Shown: positions 63,138-64,000 of the stretch, piece after piece | Layout of the letters: the number at the start of each line of letters is the position of its first letter | Numbering within the stretch: position 1 is the stretch's first letter | Source of the DNA: Planctomycetota bacterium | GTDB lineage: Bacteria > Planctomycetota > Phycisphaerae > Phycisphaerales > UBA1924 | DNA length: 64,000 bases | NCBI GenBank assembly: GCA_963204725.1 | Contig: CAUJHH010000032.1 | Coordinates: 1-64,000 of the forward strand | Direction: 5' to 3' | Notes under the pieces: model-generated | The model's database searches: none | Seen by the model: the letters and a program-made list of their open reading frames with translations, nothing else | Told to the model about the DNA's origin: nothing | Program-made: the position numbers and the translations under genes

Positions 63138-63812
63138 ATGAACAAGTCACTGGTTGCCTTTCTCGCCTGCGGCACCGTCGCCGCGGCATTCGCTCCCGTC
63201 GCCAGCGCCGAAGTGATCGTCCCCGGCATCTACCGGCTGCACGATCATCCGGACGGTGCCATCGCGCCCCCGCCTTACGGCCTCCGCCTCGTTGAGCTCT
63301 ACGACGTGACCGCCGGCAACGACAACTTCACATTCGACTTCGACCACGCCGACTCAGAGATGTTCCTGACCTTCACCGGCACGGAGATCACCATCTCCGG
63401 CGTCTCCATGGGTGGCCGTGACACCGGCGCCGCGTGGGCTGCCGACGCCTACCTCGGCCTCTACTCTTTCTCCTTTACATACAGCATCGGCGTCTCCGGA
63501 GTCCCCGGCGACGACGACATCTACGTCGTCGCGAACATGGACAACACGGGCACGGTCACGACGCCGCTCGGCGACACGCTCGATCTGCTCGACAAGTCCA
63601 ACGGCAGCTTCTCATTCCGCCTCGGCGACGAGAGCGACGACGCTGGCCACCGCGGCTTCGCCGGCATCTCCGGCTGGGGCTGGCTCACCTACCCGGCTGG
63701 TGCCGCGCCCATGGGCACCGACTGGATCTTCACCGCAGAGCTCGTCCCCGCGCCCTCCGCGCTTGCTCTCCTCGGGGCCGCCGGACTCTTCCGCTCTCGC
63801 CGCCGCCGCTGA
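63138..63812 (+). CDS. Secreted protein with PEP-CTERM-like tail
   Basis: 224 residues from the ATG at 63138, preceded by GGGAG. A signal peptide ends near ASAE (about 1-25). The mature part is beta-rich with aspartate and glycine clusters (DNFTFDFDHADSEMFLTFTG in part) and no recognised catalytic motif. The C-terminus, VPAPSALALLGAAGLFRSRR with a final RR, is a PEP-CTERM-type sorting signal in its PAPS form: motif, hydrophobic helix, arginine cluster. It would be processed by an exosortase, none of which is in the window. Followed by a strong terminator. Confidence 0.75.
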   Translation: MNKSLVAFLACGTVAAAFAPVASAEVIVPGIYRLHDHPDGAIAPPPYGLRLVELYDVTAGNDNFTFDFDHADSEMFLTFTGTEITISGVSMGGRDTGAAWAADAYLGLYSFSFTYSIGVSGVPGDDDIYVVANMDNTGTVTTPLGDTLDLLDKSNGSFSFRLGDESDDAGHRGFAGISGWGWLTYPAGAAPMGTDWIFTAELVPAPSALALLGAAGLFRSRRRR

Positions 63813-63839
63813 TCCCTGTAAATGATCGACGCATCCATC

Positions 63840-63868
63840 AACGGGCGACCCACTTCGGGTCGCCCGTT
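63840..63868 (+). terminator. Strong hairpin after the PEP-CTERM-like gene
   Basis: AACGGGCGACCC (63840-63851) pairs perfectly with GGGTCGCCCGTT (63857-63868) around ACTTC. CCTCATTCC follows; the T-tract is weak. Confidence 0.6.
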
Positions 63869-63919
63869 CCTCATTCCGAACCAACACCCGGGCTAACCGC
63901 ACGCCCATCCCGTTTCCCC

Positions 63920-63925
63920 TACAAT
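63920..63925 (+). promoter_or_regulatory. TACAAT -10 box before the HIT gene
   Basis: TACAAT ends 8 bases before the ATG at 63934, and no Shine-Dalgarno sequence is present. It is the best of the leaderless-type -10 boxes in the window. Confidence 0.5.
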
Positions 63926-63933
63926 CACGATCC

Positions 63934-64000
63934 ATGGCCGAGACCATCTTCTCCAAGATCATCCGAGGCGAGATCCACTGCCATAGGGTCTACGAAGACG
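63934..64000 (+). CDS. HIT-family nucleotide hydrolase, 3' end outside window
   Basis: Only the first 22 codons are present. The start, MAETIFSKIIRGEI followed by a histidine and tyrosine-glutamate-aspartate, is the standard opening of the HIT (histidine triad) family of purine nucleotide hydrolases and transferases. The HxHxH triad would lie past the right edge. Family call is by this opening only. Confidence 0.75.
   Translation, partial: MAETIFSKIIRGEIHCHRVYED

Noticed and set aside
1-64000. Search by eye for tRNA, rRNA, CRISPR arrays, IS ends and prophage genes
   Set aside because: No T-loop/anticodon arrangement, regular repeats or transposase motifs were found; absence is by reading only.

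Overview
The window is a compact, GC-rich bacterial chromosome segment with a Gram-negative cell plan. It holds KDO genes for LPS, lipoproteins with lipoboxes and a complete flagellar export apparatus. It also has secreted proteins ending in PEP-CTERM-like tails of the PSP/PAP type followed by an arginine cluster. Together with several very large or unusual envelope proteins, this points to a planctomycete of the class Phycisphaerae. That assignment is an inference; no rRNA is present to confirm it. No tRNA, CRISPR array, insertion sequence or prophage was recognised.

Left part (1-26.8 kb), mostly housekeeping and envelope genes in short blocks on both strands: an agmatinase-family ureohydrolase (cut by the left edge), a secreted C15-peptidase-like protein without its catalytic cysteine, a polytopic membrane protein, queG, a TIM-barrel sugar isomerase, tryptophan dioxygenase plus a kynureninase-like enzyme, a histidine kinase, a cold-shock protein, the classic rpsO-pnp pair, an aspartate aminotransferase, scpA, and a kdsD-kdsC-lptC-like operon whose third gene encodes a 1042-residue OstA-repeat protein. 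After this come an isolated nuoC, two lipoproteins (a TolB-like PD40 protein and a CsgG/LpoB-like one), a Xer recombinase, a two-domain periplasmic protein and folK.

Middle part (26.8-53.3 kb): an almost uninterrupted minus-strand flagellar locus. Read in transcription order it is flgN-like, a kinase and sigma-54 regulator pair, flgB, flgC, fliE, fliF, fliG, fliH, fliI, fliJ, motE-like, fliK, flgD, a flg operon protein, flgE, a small membrane protein, fliL, fliN, fliO, fliP, fliQ, fliR, flhB, flhA, flhF, flhG, a small membrane protein, and the sigma-28 gene. Sigma-54-type promoter sequences lie in the gaps before flgB and fliE, next to the sigma-54 activator. fliM, the stator genes, flagellin and the filament cap are not in the window. 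fliM is absent from its usual place between fliL and fliN, where two hairpins sit instead.

Right part (53.3-64 kb): a TPR protein and an RDD-domain protein upstream of the flagellar genes, then mutL of the endonuclease type, a PMT/ArnT-like glycosyltransferase behind pgk, a PEP-CTERM-like secreted protein, and the first codons of a HIT-family gene.

Convergent gene ends are extremely tight, with some overlapping. Several monocistronic starts carry a TANNNT -10-like box only 5 to 9 bases upstream and no Shine-Dalgarno sequence, which suggests leaderless transcription. Inside operons, purine-rich Shine-Dalgarno sites are common and decide some non-ATG starts (fliF and fliK with TTG).
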